In this document: positions 55,204 through 63,270 of the stretch, one piece after another
Numbering within the stretch: the first letter of the stretch is position 1
Layout: the number at the start of each line of letters is the position of its first letter
From: Pedobacter psychrodurus
Lineage (GTDB): Bacteria; Bacteroidota; Bacteroidia; Sphingobacteriales; Sphingobacteriaceae
Reading direction: 5' to 3'
Assembly: GCF_004331735.1 (NCBI RefSeq)
Contig: NZ_SJSO01000002.1
Location: 124,001-188,000, forward strand
DNA length: 64,000 bases
Made by a program: the position numbers and the translations under genes
The notes under the pieces: model-generated
Databases searched by the model: none
What the model saw: the letters and a program-made list of their open reading frames with translations, nothing else
What the model was told of the DNA's origin: nothing

Positions 55204-56226
55204 ATGAACAACAGATTTTTAGATTTCAGGAGTGATACGGTAACCAAACCAACCGCCGGAATGTTGGATGCCATGATGAATGCAAAAGTGGGCGACGACG
55301 TTTTTGGTGAAGACGAAACGGTACATGCATTGGAAACAAAACTGGCTTCGACCTTTAACATGGAAGCAGGATTATTTTGCCCATCCGGAACGATGACCAA
55401 CCAGATTGCAATTAAGTATTTTACCCAGCCTATGGATGAGGTGATCTGCGATCAGACCGCACACGTTTACCGCTACGAAATTGGGGGTATTGCCTATCAC
55501 TCAGGCGCATCGGTAAGGTTGTTGTATGGTGAACGCGGTATCTTGACACCAGAGCTTATTGAGCCAGAAATAAACGAAGATAATATCCACTATCCCAATT
55601 CGAGTTTAGTTGTTTTAGAAAATACAGTAAATAAAGGTGGAGGAAGCTGTTATACCTTATCACAGATTGCGCCGATTCATCATTTATGTAATATAAAAGG
55701 ATTGAAACTGCATTTAGATGGTGCGCGTATTTTTAATGCGCTTGTAGCCACAGGCGATCAGGCGAGCGAGTACGGTAAATATTTTGATGGGATTTCGGTT
55801 TGCCTATCTAAAGGACTTGGTTCACCTGTTGGTTCAGTGCTGTTGGGCAGCAAACAAATGATCCATAAAGCACGGAAGATCAGAAAAGCTTTTGGTGGGG
55901 GTATGCGCCAGGCAGGGTTTTTAGCAGCTGCGGGTATCTATGCACTCGATCATCATGTAACACGCTTAAAAGACGATCATGCTCATGCACAGGCATTAGC
56001 TAATGCTTTAGCAACTGCAAAATATGTAAAATCGGTAATGCCGGTTGAAACCAACATTGTTATTTTCGAAGTAGAAAAGGGATCGGCAGAGAAAATTGTG
56101 CAACATTTGAAAGAAAAAGGCCTGCATTGCAATACCACTAGCGCGAGCACGATCCGTTTGGTTACCCATTTGGATCTGAGTGCAGAAATGATCGATCAGG
56201 CAATTGAAATAATATTACATTTGTAA
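55204..56226 (+). CDS. ltaE: Low-specificity L-threonine aldolase
   Basis: A PLP enzyme that splits threonine/allo-threonine into glycine and acetaldehyde. I chose the ATG at 55204 (MNNRFLDFRSDTVTKPT), the canonical start of the family. 340 residues; the cofactor Asp172 is in LHLDGARIFNA and the Schiff-base Lys203 is in CLSKGLGSPVGS, followed by GGGMRQAGFLAAAG. All hallmark motifs present. Downstream, 7-nt-period repeats lead into accC. Confidence 0.93.
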   Translation: MNNRFLDFRSDTVTKPTAGMLDAMMNAKVGDDVFGEDETVHALETKLASTFNMEAGLFCPSGTMTNQIAIKYFTQPMDEVICDQTAHVYRYEIGGIAYHSGASVRLLYGERGILTPELIEPEINEDNIHYPNSSLVVLENTVNKGGGSCYTLSQIAPIHHLCNIKGLKLHLDGARIFNALVATGDQASEYGKYFDGISVCLSKGLGSPVGSVLLGSKQMIHKARKIRKAFGGGMRQAGFLAAAGIYALDHHVTRLKDDHAHAQALANALATAKYVKSVMPVETNIVIFEVEKGSAEKIVQHLKEKGLHCNTTSASTIRLVTHLDLSAEMIDQAIEIILHL

Positions 56227-56234
56227 GTATAGTT

Positions 56235-56291
56235 GGAGGTCCGAAGTCGGGAGTCCGAAGTCAATAGTTTTATAGTTCATGTTCAATAGTC
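56235..56291. repeat. 7-nt-period repeat between ltaE and accC
   Basis: Heptads GGAGGTC, CGAAGTC, GGGAGTC, CGAAGTC, AATAGTT, then less regular units up to AATAGTC. It is the inverse-complement style of the repeat inside the start of accC (56345-56379). Confidence 0.65.
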
Positions 56292-56335
56292 AGATAGTTT
56301 ATTTACAATCTGCATTTACATAAAGTCTAGCCAAA

Positions 56336-57847
56336 ATGTCTAACAACTCCAACCTCCTAACTCCAATCTCCAAACTTTTAGTTGCTAACCGTGGCGAAAT
56401 TGCTTTGCGCATTATGCGCTCGGCGAAAGAAATGGGAATTAAAACAGTTGCAGTTTTTTCTGAAGCAGATCGTAATGCACTGCATGTACGTTACGCCGAT
56501 GAGGCGGTTTGTATTGGGCCAGCCCCATCTAACCAAAGTTATCTGGTAGGAGAGAAGATTATCGAAGCCTGTAAATTAACCGGCGCAGAGGCCATTCATC
56601 CAGGCTATGGTTTTTTATCTGAAAATGCAGGTTTTGCACAAAAAGTTGCTGATGCCGGGTTGATTTTGGTTGGGCCTTCGCCAGCAGCGATGGAAACAAT
56701 GGGCAATAAACTCTCGGCAAAGGCAGCAGCGCTAAAATATAACATCCCAATGGTACCAGGAACGGAAGAAGCCATACAGGACGTAAACGAAGCAAAACAG
56801 CGTGCTATCGAAGTTGGCTTTCCGATTTTGATCAAAGCAGCTGCAGGTGGCGGGGGTAAGGGTATGCGTATTGTAGAACGGGCTGAAGATTTTGAAGAGC
56901 AGATGCAGCTAGCGGTAAGCGAGGCTACATCGGCTTTTGGCGATGGGGCTGTTTTTATCGAACGTTATGTTACTTCGCCAAGACATATCGAAATACAGGT
57001 TTTGGGCGATACCCATGGCAATATTGTTCATCTTTTTGAACGTGAATGTTCTGTACAGCGGCGTCACCAGAAAGTGGTAGAAGAAGCACCTTCTTCTGTT
57101 TTAACTGAAGAAATAAGGCAACGGATGGGCAAGTGCGCAGTAGATGTAGCCCGTTCGGTAAATTACACAGGAGCCGGTACGGTGGAATTTATTTTGGATG
57201 AGAACCTCGATTTCTTTTTCCTGGAAATGAATACCCGATTGCAGGTAGAACATCCCGTAACCGAATTAATTACTGGCGTAGATCTGGTAAAAGAACAGCT
57301 AAAAATCGCCGCTGGCGAAAAGCTGAGCTTTACCCAAGAAGATTTAAAAATCAATGGACATGCCGTAGAACTTCGCGTTTATGCCGAAGATCCAGCCAAT
57401 AATTTTCTACCTGATATTGGTACTTTACTAACTTATAGCACGCCCAAAGGAAATGGAGTAAGGGTTGATGATGGATTTGAGCAAGATATGGAAATCCCTA
57501 TTTATTACGACCCGATGATAGCCAAACTGATTACTTATGGCAAAGATAGGGCGGAGGCCATTGAGCGCATGGTGAGGGCTATTGAAGAATATGATATTAC
57601 GGGGATAGAAACTACTTTGGGTTTTGGTAAATTTGTAATGCAGCACCAGGCTTTTAAAACGGGTAATTTCGACACGAATTTTGTAGGCAAACACTTTAAA
57701 CCCGAAAGTTTAAAGGTACACGACGAAACAGAAGCCCTAATTGCAGCGGTAATTGCGGCAAAGTTGTTTGAGAAGAAGGATGTGAAGCTGGGCGATAGCC
57801 TGGTTAAAAAGACCTCTGATTGGAGAAAAAATAGATTGAAATATTAG
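56336..57847 (+). CDS. accC: Acetyl-CoA carboxylase biotin carboxylase subunit
   Basis: Carboxylates biotin on the carrier protein using ATP and bicarbonate. 503 residues: the N-terminal LLVANRGEIALRIMR, HPGYGFLSENAGFA, the ATP-grasp glycine loop KAAAGGGGKGMRIVE, ERYVTSPRHIEIQ and EMNTRLQVEHPVTE. It has about ten extra N-terminal residues compared with usual AccC (normally M-x-KILVANRGE); codons 4-14 are made of the heptad AACTCCA repeat. No accB neighbour, so it could also be an acyl-CoA carboxylase alpha subunit lacking the carrier domain. Confidence 0.93.
   Translation: MSNNSNLLTPISKLLVANRGEIALRIMRSAKEMGIKTVAVFSEADRNALHVRYADEAVCIGPAPSNQSYLVGEKIIEACKLTGAEAIHPGYGFLSENAGFAQKVADAGLILVGPSPAAMETMGNKLSAKAAALKYNIPMVPGTEEAIQDVNEAKQRAIEVGFPILIKAAAGGGGKGMRIVERAEDFEEQMQLAVSEATSAFGDGAVFIERYVTSPRHIEIQVLGDTHGNIVHLFERECSVQRRHQKVVEEAPSSVLTEEIRQRMGKCAVDVARSVNYTGAGTVEFILDENLDFFFLEMNTRLQVEHPVTELITGVDLVKEQLKIAAGEKLSFTQEDLKINGHAVELRVYAEDPANNFLPDIGTLLTYSTPKGNGVRVDDGFEQDMEIPIYYDPMIAKLITYGKDRAEAIERMVRAIEEYDITGIETTLGFGKFVMQHQAFKTGNFDTNFVGKHFKPESLKVHDETEALIAAVIAAKLFEKKDVKLGDSLVKKTSDWRKNRLKY
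56345..56379. repeat. 7-nt-period repeat inside the accC 5' end
   Basis: AACTCCA, ACCTCCT, AACTCCA, ATCTCCA, AACTTTT in strict 7-nt register, starting nine bases after the accC ATG. Confidence 0.75.
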
Positions 57848-57863
57848 AGAATAGATTAGCGCG

Positions 57864-57951
57864 ATCGTCATTCCCAACTTGATTGGGAATCGTAATGCCT
57901 CGGTAGGATTGTATGGGGAGTTAAGATTCCCGCCTGCGCGGGAATGACGAT
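57864..57951. repeat. Palindromic repeat, copy 1 (CGTCATTCCC type)
   Basis: ATCGTCATTCCC (57864-57875) faces GGGAATGACGAT (57940-57951), and inside are CTTGATTGGGAATC and TTAAGATTCCCGCCTGCG. Copy 2 is at 61422-61495. It occupies most of the accC-ribE gap. Confidence 0.85.
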
Positions 57952-57976
57952 GTAAAATAATAAAATTAGATTATAA

Positions 57977-58561
57977 ATGTTCACTGGAATTATAGAAACA
58001 CTTGGCGTGGTTACCGCCATTAAAAACGATCATACCAATATCCACTTTACCATCTCTTCTGCAATTAGCCACGAGTTGAAAATCGACCAAAGTGTAGCTC
58101 ATAATGGGGTGTGCCTCACAGTGGTAGCCTTAAATGATGGAACACATACCGTTACGGCAATAGATGAAACCTTGAACAAAACCAATCTTGATGGTTTAAA
58201 AGTAGGTAGTAAAATTAACCTTGAACGCTGCATGCAGATGAATGCCCGTCTGGACGGACATATCGTGCAGGGCCACGTAGACCAGACTGCCATTTGTGTG
58301 AAACGTGAAGAACTGGATGGCAGCTGGGAATACCGCTTTAAATATGATGCTTCGGCTGGAAATGTAACGGTAGAAAAGGGCTCTGCTTGTGTAAATGGCA
58401 TTAGCCTAACCGTTGTAAATTCTGAGGCCGACGAGTTTTCGGTATTTATCATCCCTTATACTTTCGAACATACCAATTTACAGGAAGTTGAAGTTGGCGA
58501 TACCGTAAATTTAGAGTTCGATATCATCGGTAAATATGTTGCCAGATTAATGAATCGGTAA
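57977..58561 (+). CDS. ribE: Riboflavin synthase alpha chain
   Basis: Dismutates two 6,7-dimethyl-8-ribityllumazine molecules to riboflavin. 194 residues made of two tandem beta barrels: the first starts MFTGIIETLG with HNGVCLTVV near residue 41, the second has DGHIVQGHVD near 93 and VNGISLTVV near 138. Length is slightly short of the common 200-215 but complete. It is monocistronic. No FMN-riboswitch-like structure precedes it; the leader is the palindromic repeat. Confidence 0.95.
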   Translation: MFTGIIETLGVVTAIKNDHTNIHFTISSAISHELKIDQSVAHNGVCLTVVALNDGTHTVTAIDETLNKTNLDGLKVGSKINLERCMQMNARLDGHIVQGHVDQTAICVKREELDGSWEYRFKYDASAGNVTVEKGSACVNGISLTVVNSEADEFSVFIIPYTFEHTNLQEVEVGDTVNLEFDIIGKYVARLMNR

Positions 58562-58713
58562 TCTTTATTTTTTTTAAGTAACTGAATTATAGGTGATTGT
58601 TTGTTTATTTGCGTTATGTTGACGTTTAATTATCATAACAGTGCAGGATGGTTGGTTGAATAATATTGCTGAATATCGTATTGTTAAGATTAAAAAATTA
58701 AGGCTAGCCATTT

Positions 58714-61362
58714 ATGAACAAGATTTCCCGTACCTCAAGTGTAATATTAACTATTGCCTTGCTGTTTTCATTCACCACGCAAATATTCGCACAGAAAATC
58801 TCAGTAAAAGATTTAACTGTTGAGCATTTAGTAAATCCTTTTAGTATTGACAATCCAAAACCCAGATTTAGCTGGAAAATTATTTCGGATATCAAAAATA
58901 CCAAGCAAAGTAACTTCGAAATTAGATTGGGTACATCAGCTAGTATTGATAAAGTTTTATGGAAAGCAAACGTAAACAACGATCAATCAGTACTGATTGC
59001 CTATGATGGTCCTCAACTATCGTCGAAAACTAAATATTATTGGCAGGTTAGGGTAAAAGACAATCATGGTAACACCTCTAAGTGGTCGCCCGTTCAGTTT
59101 TTTCAAACAGGTTTAAAACCTGAGGATTGGGCTGCAAAATGGATCTCGGTAGAAGGAAAGGATACTTCGCTGGCCAGTCCTATGTTCAGAAAAGAAATTA
59201 ACCTGAAAAAAAAAGTTAGGACTGCAACGGCTTATATTACTGCTAAGGGTTTGTATGAGGCCAATATTAACGGCGAGCGTGTTAGCGATGCTTATTTTGC
59301 ACCAGGCTGGACAAGTTATAAAGATCATATTCAATATCAGGTTTACGACATCAAAAAATCACTAAAGAAGGGCTCCAACGTAATTGGTGTTTCACTTGGC
59401 GATGGCTGGTACAAAGGACGTATTGGGTTTAGTAATCAAAAACATTTTTATGGCGATACCAGGGCATTATTACTGCAATTGGAAGTGGAATATACTGATG
59501 GAACAAGAGAAGCCATTATAAGCGACAACAGCTGGAAAACAGCTTATGGACCTATACTCGCTTCCAATATTTACGATGGTGAAACCTACGATGCCCGATT
59601 AGAACTGCGTGGATGGAATAATATTGGCTATAAAGAAAACGCTAGCTGGAAACCTGTGCAGGAACTGGCCAAGGGGCCAGAAAAACTGGTTGGGATGAGC
59701 GGACCGCAGGTAAGCAAACACGAAACATTTAAAGCTTTAAAAGTATTTAAAACCCCAAAAGGTGAAACCGTTGTCGATTTTGGACAGAATTTAGTAGGTT
59801 GGGTAATGTTAAAAGCCAAGGGTGCGGCAGGTACAAAAATTAGCATCAGCCATGCTGAAGTATTAACCAAAGAAGGGAATTTTTATACCACAAACCTCAG
59901 ATCGGCCAAGCAACAGAACAATTATATTTTAAAAGGTGAAACCGAACAGGTATTCGAGCCACATTTTTCTTTCCAGGGGTTTCGGTATGTAAAAATAGAT
60001 GGATTCCCTGGTGAACTGAAACTGGGAAATCTTACTGCAGTAGCTGTTTATTCGGATATGAAAACCAGTGGAAAATTTACTACTTCAAATCCTTTGCTCA
60101 ATCAATTGCAACACAATATTAGTTGGGGACAGAAGGGGAATTTTGTTGATGTACCTACCGATTGTCCGCAAAGAGATGAACGTTTAGGCTGGACAGGCGA
60201 TGCCCAGGCATTTGCCACAACAGCGGCATATAACATGGATGTATCGGGTTTTTTTACCAAATGGCTAAAAGATGTTTCTGCAGATCAGCTTCCTAACGGT
60301 AGTGTTCCTTTTGTAGTACCAAATGTGCTGAACCAAAATGATGCGGGTTCTGCGGGCTGGGCCGATGTAGCCACTATTATCCCCTGGGACATGTATGTAT
60401 CGTACGGAGATAAAGGTATTTTGGAAACGCAATACGGCAGTATGAAAAAGTGGGTCGATTATATTTCATCCGTAGCAAAAAATAATCTTTGGAACACAGG
60501 TTTCCACTTTGGCGATTGGTTGTTCTACCGTCCTAATGATGATAACGATGGCCGTGCAGCAGTGACGGATAAGTACATGATCGCCCAAACATTTTATGCG
60601 CATTCTACGCAATTGCTTATAAATGCCGCAAAGGTATTGGGTAAAACAGATGATGTAACCAAGTATAGCTCACTATTGGAGCAAATTAAAGCGGCTTATA
60701 TCAAAGAAAATATGACGCCGAGTGGAAAATTGATCTCTAACACCCAAACTGCATATGTATTGGCATTACAATTTGATATGCTGCCTGAAAACTTACGCGC
60801 ACAGGCCGCACAAAGATTGGTAGACAATGTAAAAGATTATGGAAACCACCTTACTACAGGTTTTTTGGGCACACCATATCTTTGCCATGTATTGAGCCGT
60901 TTTGGGCACGAAAATGTAGCTTACGATTTATTACTGCAAGAAAGTTATCCTTCATGGTTATATCCTGTTAAAACGGGGGCAACCACCATTTGGGAGCGTT
61001 GGGATGGCATTAAACAGGATGGCTCTTTCCAAACGGCAGATATGAATTCTTTTAACCACTATGCTTACGGAGCCATTGGCGATTGGATGTATAAAAATAT
61101 TGCCGGTATTAATCCGGTATCAGCACAACCAGGTTACAAAACCATTTTAATTGCACCAAGACCTGGCGGGAAATTAACCAATGCCTCAGCAGAACTGGAA
61201 ACAGTGTATGGTATAGTTAAGTCATCCTGGACGATTGCAGATGGTGTTTTTAAGCTGGATGTAACTGTGCCAGCTAATGCAACCGCTACCGTAATATTGC
61301 CAAAAACCGATAAAAAAGAAGAAATAGGCTCAGGTAGCTATCATTTTGAATATAAATATTAA
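58714..61362 (+). CDS. GH78 alpha-L-rhamnosidase
   Basis: 882 residues with a signal peptide (cleavage near IFAQK), so periplasmic or exported. After N-terminal Ig-like and rhamnosidase beta domains (RFSWKI, FAPGWTSYKDHIQYQVYDI) comes the (alpha/alpha)6 barrel. It contains DCPQRDERLGWTGDAQAF from residue 483, which carries the acid residues, and TIWERWDG, which carries the base, then a C-terminal beta domain. It removes terminal rhamnose from plant polysaccharides or glycosides. It stands alone, not in a SusCD locus. Confidence 0.95.
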   Translation: MNKISRTSSVILTIALLFSFTTQIFAQKISVKDLTVEHLVNPFSIDNPKPRFSWKIISDIKNTKQSNFEIRLGTSASIDKVLWKANVNNDQSVLIAYDGPQLSSKTKYYWQVRVKDNHGNTSKWSPVQFFQTGLKPEDWAAKWISVEGKDTSLASPMFRKEINLKKKVRTATAYITAKGLYEANINGERVSDAYFAPGWTSYKDHIQYQVYDIKKSLKKGSNVIGVSLGDGWYKGRIGFSNQKHFYGDTRALLLQLEVEYTDGTREAIISDNSWKTAYGPILASNIYDGETYDARLELRGWNNIGYKENASWKPVQELAKGPEKLVGMSGPQVSKHETFKALKVFKTPKGETVVDFGQNLVGWVMLKAKGAAGTKISISHAEVLTKEGNFYTTNLRSAKQQNNYILKGETEQVFEPHFSFQGFRYVKIDGFPGELKLGNLTAVAVYSDMKTSGKFTTSNPLLNQLQHNISWGQKGNFVDVPTDCPQRDERLGWTGDAQAFATTAAYNMDVSGFFTKWLKDVSADQLPNGSVPFVVPNVLNQNDAGSAGWADVATIIPWDMYVSYGDKGILETQYGSMKKWVDYISSVAKNNLWNTGFHFGDWLFYRPNDDNDGRAAVTDKYMIAQTFYAHSTQLLINAAKVLGKTDDVTKYSSLLEQIKAAYIKENMTPSGKLISNTQTAYVLALQFDMLPENLRAQAAQRLVDNVKDYGNHLTTGFLGTPYLCHVLSRFGHENVAYDLLLQESYPSWLYPVKTGATTIWERWDGIKQDGSFQTADMNSFNHYAYGAIGDWMYKNIAGINPVSAQPGYKTILIAPRPGGKLTNASAELETVYGIVKSSWTIADGVFKLDVTVPANATATVILPKTDKKEEIGSGSYHFEYKY

Positions 61363-61421
61363 TCGCTTATAATTGCAGCTTCGTTAAAAGAGATTATATC
61401 AATATTATAGGTTTTTGAGGA

Positions 61422-61495
61422 GCCGTCATTCCCAACTTGATTGGGAATCTTAATGCAATTAGTTTTAAGATTCCCGCCTGCGCGGGAACGACGGC
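61422..61495. repeat. Palindromic repeat, copy 2 (CGTCATTCCC type)
   Basis: GCCGTCATTCCC (61422-61433) faces GGGAACGACGGC (61484-61495), with the same inner CTTGATTGGGAATC and AAGATTCCCGCCTGCG as copy 1. The two outermost base pairs changed together relative to copy 1. Confidence 0.85.
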
Positions 61496-61539
61496 TTAGT
61501 CAAATTATGATACAATCTTCATCAGATGTGGTAAAAATA

Positions 61540-62001
61540 ATGTACAGTAAAGAAGAAGCAGCCCGCCTGCGCCAACAATTTTGGATCAGTTTTGGTCAAT
61601 ATATGAAACCCGTGCCTTCAGCAAGTGGTTCAACCGTAAACTGGACGAACTACAAAACAGGGGTGAAGAATATCTTCTTTAAAATGGATGTTGACGGTAA
61701 AAAAGCATTTATCAGCATTCAGCTGTCGCATCCCGATTCCGACATCAGGTATCTTATCTTCGAACAATTTGAAGAGTTTAAACTCCTGTTTACCAATACT
61801 GTAAACGAGGAATGGGACTGGATTAAAGATGCAACCGATGACTTCGGCAAAACAGTATCACAGATTTCGATCAGTATTACTGGGGTAAGCATATTTAACC
61901 AGCAACACTGGCCCGAGCTGATTTCCTTTTTTAAACCCAGAATAATTGCGCTGGATGAATTTTGGGACAATGTAAAACCTGTTTTCGAAGATCTGGTTTA
62001 A
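61540..62001 (+). CDS. DUF4268 domain protein
   Basis: About 153 residues from the ATG at 61540 (MYSKEEAARLRQQFWISFGQYM), which I recall as the usual family start; ATG 61507 would add 11 residues. Conserved segments are NWTNYKTGVKNIFFKMD, FEQFEEFKLLF, TVNEEWDWIKDATDDFGKTVS and FFKPRIIALDEFW. Small, soluble, of unknown function; the domain is also found fused to restriction-type proteins. It stands alone behind a palindromic repeat. Confidence 0.8.
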   Translation: MYSKEEAARLRQQFWISFGQYMKPVPSASGSTVNWTNYKTGVKNIFFKMDVDGKKAFISIQLSHPDSDIRYLIFEQFEEFKLLFTNTVNEEWDWIKDATDDFGKTVSQISISITGVSIFNQQHWPELISFFKPRIIALDEFWDNVKPVFEDLV

Positions 62002-62253
62002 TCAGTGAGGTTGAGTTGAGTTATTCTATCCTTTGAAAATTTAATTTCTTCTTTATCATCCGTTATGCTTCATTTTGTGTGTAATCGGTTAAAATTAAAC
62101 CTAATAAGACCAACAACGTAAAGAGCTTTTTCATCAAGAATATTTATTAGTTGTTTTGGTAATTCCAAATCTGTTTATTAAAAGATTGGCGAAATAAAAC
62201 AAAATAAGGCCTAAGGGGTTTATAAGGAATAGTTTAACTAAAAATAAGAACCT

Positions 62254-62550
62254 ATGAACACTTTAAAGAAGTTTGAATTAATGGAAAAGATCGTGCGTGA
62301 ATTGGAAGATTTACAAAACTCTCAGCAGGCACTTATTCAGAAAATTGGTAAAATTGAAGTAGATAATATCGAATTGGGCGATAACCGCCTGGAAAAAGAT
62401 TTACCAGATATTCATCAAAATTTAGCCGATAACTTAGATACTATTTCGGGAATTTTAGATTACTTTGCAGGTAAAACACAAAACTTTGGTGATAAAAACA
62501 ATGTTGATGCTTTAAAAGAACAAGAAGCCATTAACAATGCCACCAGCTAA
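62254..62550 (+). CDS. Small helical hypothetical protein
   Basis: 98 residues, no signal peptide, no Cys. The first half is a strong amphipathic/coiled-coil helix (LKKFELMEKIVRELEDLQNSQQALIQKIGKIE), the second half another helix with acidic residues. I do not recognise a family. It lies 12 bp before a porin-like gene and probably shares its transcript. Confidence 0.65.
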   Translation: MNTLKKFELMEKIVRELEDLQNSQQALIQKIGKIEVDNIELGDNRLEKDLPDIHQNLADNLDTISGILDYFAGKTQNFGDKNNVDALKEQEAINNATS

Positions 62551-62562
62551 AATTAATCGCAT

Positions 62563-63153
62563 ATGAAATTTTTATCTTTAACCGTTGCCTTTTTGCTTGT
62601 TGGCTTATTCGCCAGCGCACAGGTACTGCCGTCTTTCCAGCTGGGCATTAAAGCTGGTGCAAATTTTTCGAAATTTGATAGTGAAAACACTTTTAATAGT
62701 AATAACCGCGCTGGTTTTTACGGTGGCCTTTGGGCTAGGGTAGGTGCAGCAGGCGTTTACTTTCAACCTGAACTTTATGTATCAGGAAAGAAAGCAGATT
62801 TGGTAAGTGAGTCAACGGGAGAGGTAAATAAAGTGAGTTTTACAAGTCTTGATGTGCCTTTGTTGGTGGGTACTAAGTTTGGTGCCGCTGGTATTGGACT
62901 TCGTTTAAACACCGGACCAATGTTTTCGTTAATATTAGATGAAAACCAAAGTTTTGGTCAGGCTGCAGGAAGCGTTTTCAGGGCCGACTTTAAAAATCAG
63001 GCTATGGCCTGGCAGTTTGGAGCAGGTTTAGACCTTAAAAAATTAAGCTTTGATGCACGTTATGAGCTTGGCTTATCAAAAATCAATAAAGCGGGTTATC
63101 CAGGTACTAAGTTAAACTTATTTACAGTTGGCTTAGGGTATAGGATTTTGTAA
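62563..63153 (+). CDS. Outer-membrane beta-barrel (porin family) protein
   Basis: 196 residues with a signal peptide (MKFLSLTVAFLLVGLFASAQ) and the PF13568-type opening FQLGIKAGANFSKFDSEN. About eight amphipathic strands follow (YFQPELYVSGKKADL, DVPLLVGTKFG, DARYELGLSKIN) and a C-terminal FTVGLGYRIL. Probably a small 8-strand barrel of unknown role. A terminator shared with the convergent gene follows. Confidence 0.88.
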   Translation: MKFLSLTVAFLLVGLFASAQVLPSFQLGIKAGANFSKFDSENTFNSNNRAGFYGGLWARVGAAGVYFQPELYVSGKKADLVSESTGEVNKVSFTSLDVPLLVGTKFGAAGIGLRLNTGPMFSLILDENQSFGQAAGSVFRADFKNQAMAWQFGAGLDLKKLSFDARYELGLSKINKAGYPGTKLNLFTVGLGYRIL

Positions 63154-63237
63154 TACAAGTTCGGTATTACCGGAACACTTCACCATGATCTGAAAATTCA
63201 GCATGACGATGCTAGTTAAGTGAACTCAATTAATCAG

Positions 63238-63270
63238 AAGGGAGATAATTAATTTTATCTCCCTTTCTTT
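63238..63270. terminator. Bidirectional terminator
   Basis: AAGGGAGATAA (63238-63248) pairs with TTATCTCCCTT, between convergent porin and YihY-like genes, with T-rich tails. Confidence 0.85.

Noticed and set aside
57851..57976. FMN riboswitch before ribE
   Set aside because: The leader consists of the palindromic repeat; none of the conserved RFN-element segments are visible.
62070..62135. Minus-strand 21-codon frame resembling a signal peptide (MKKLFTLLVLLG)
   Set aside because: It stops after 21 codons without a lipobox or mature part; at most a remnant, probably chance.
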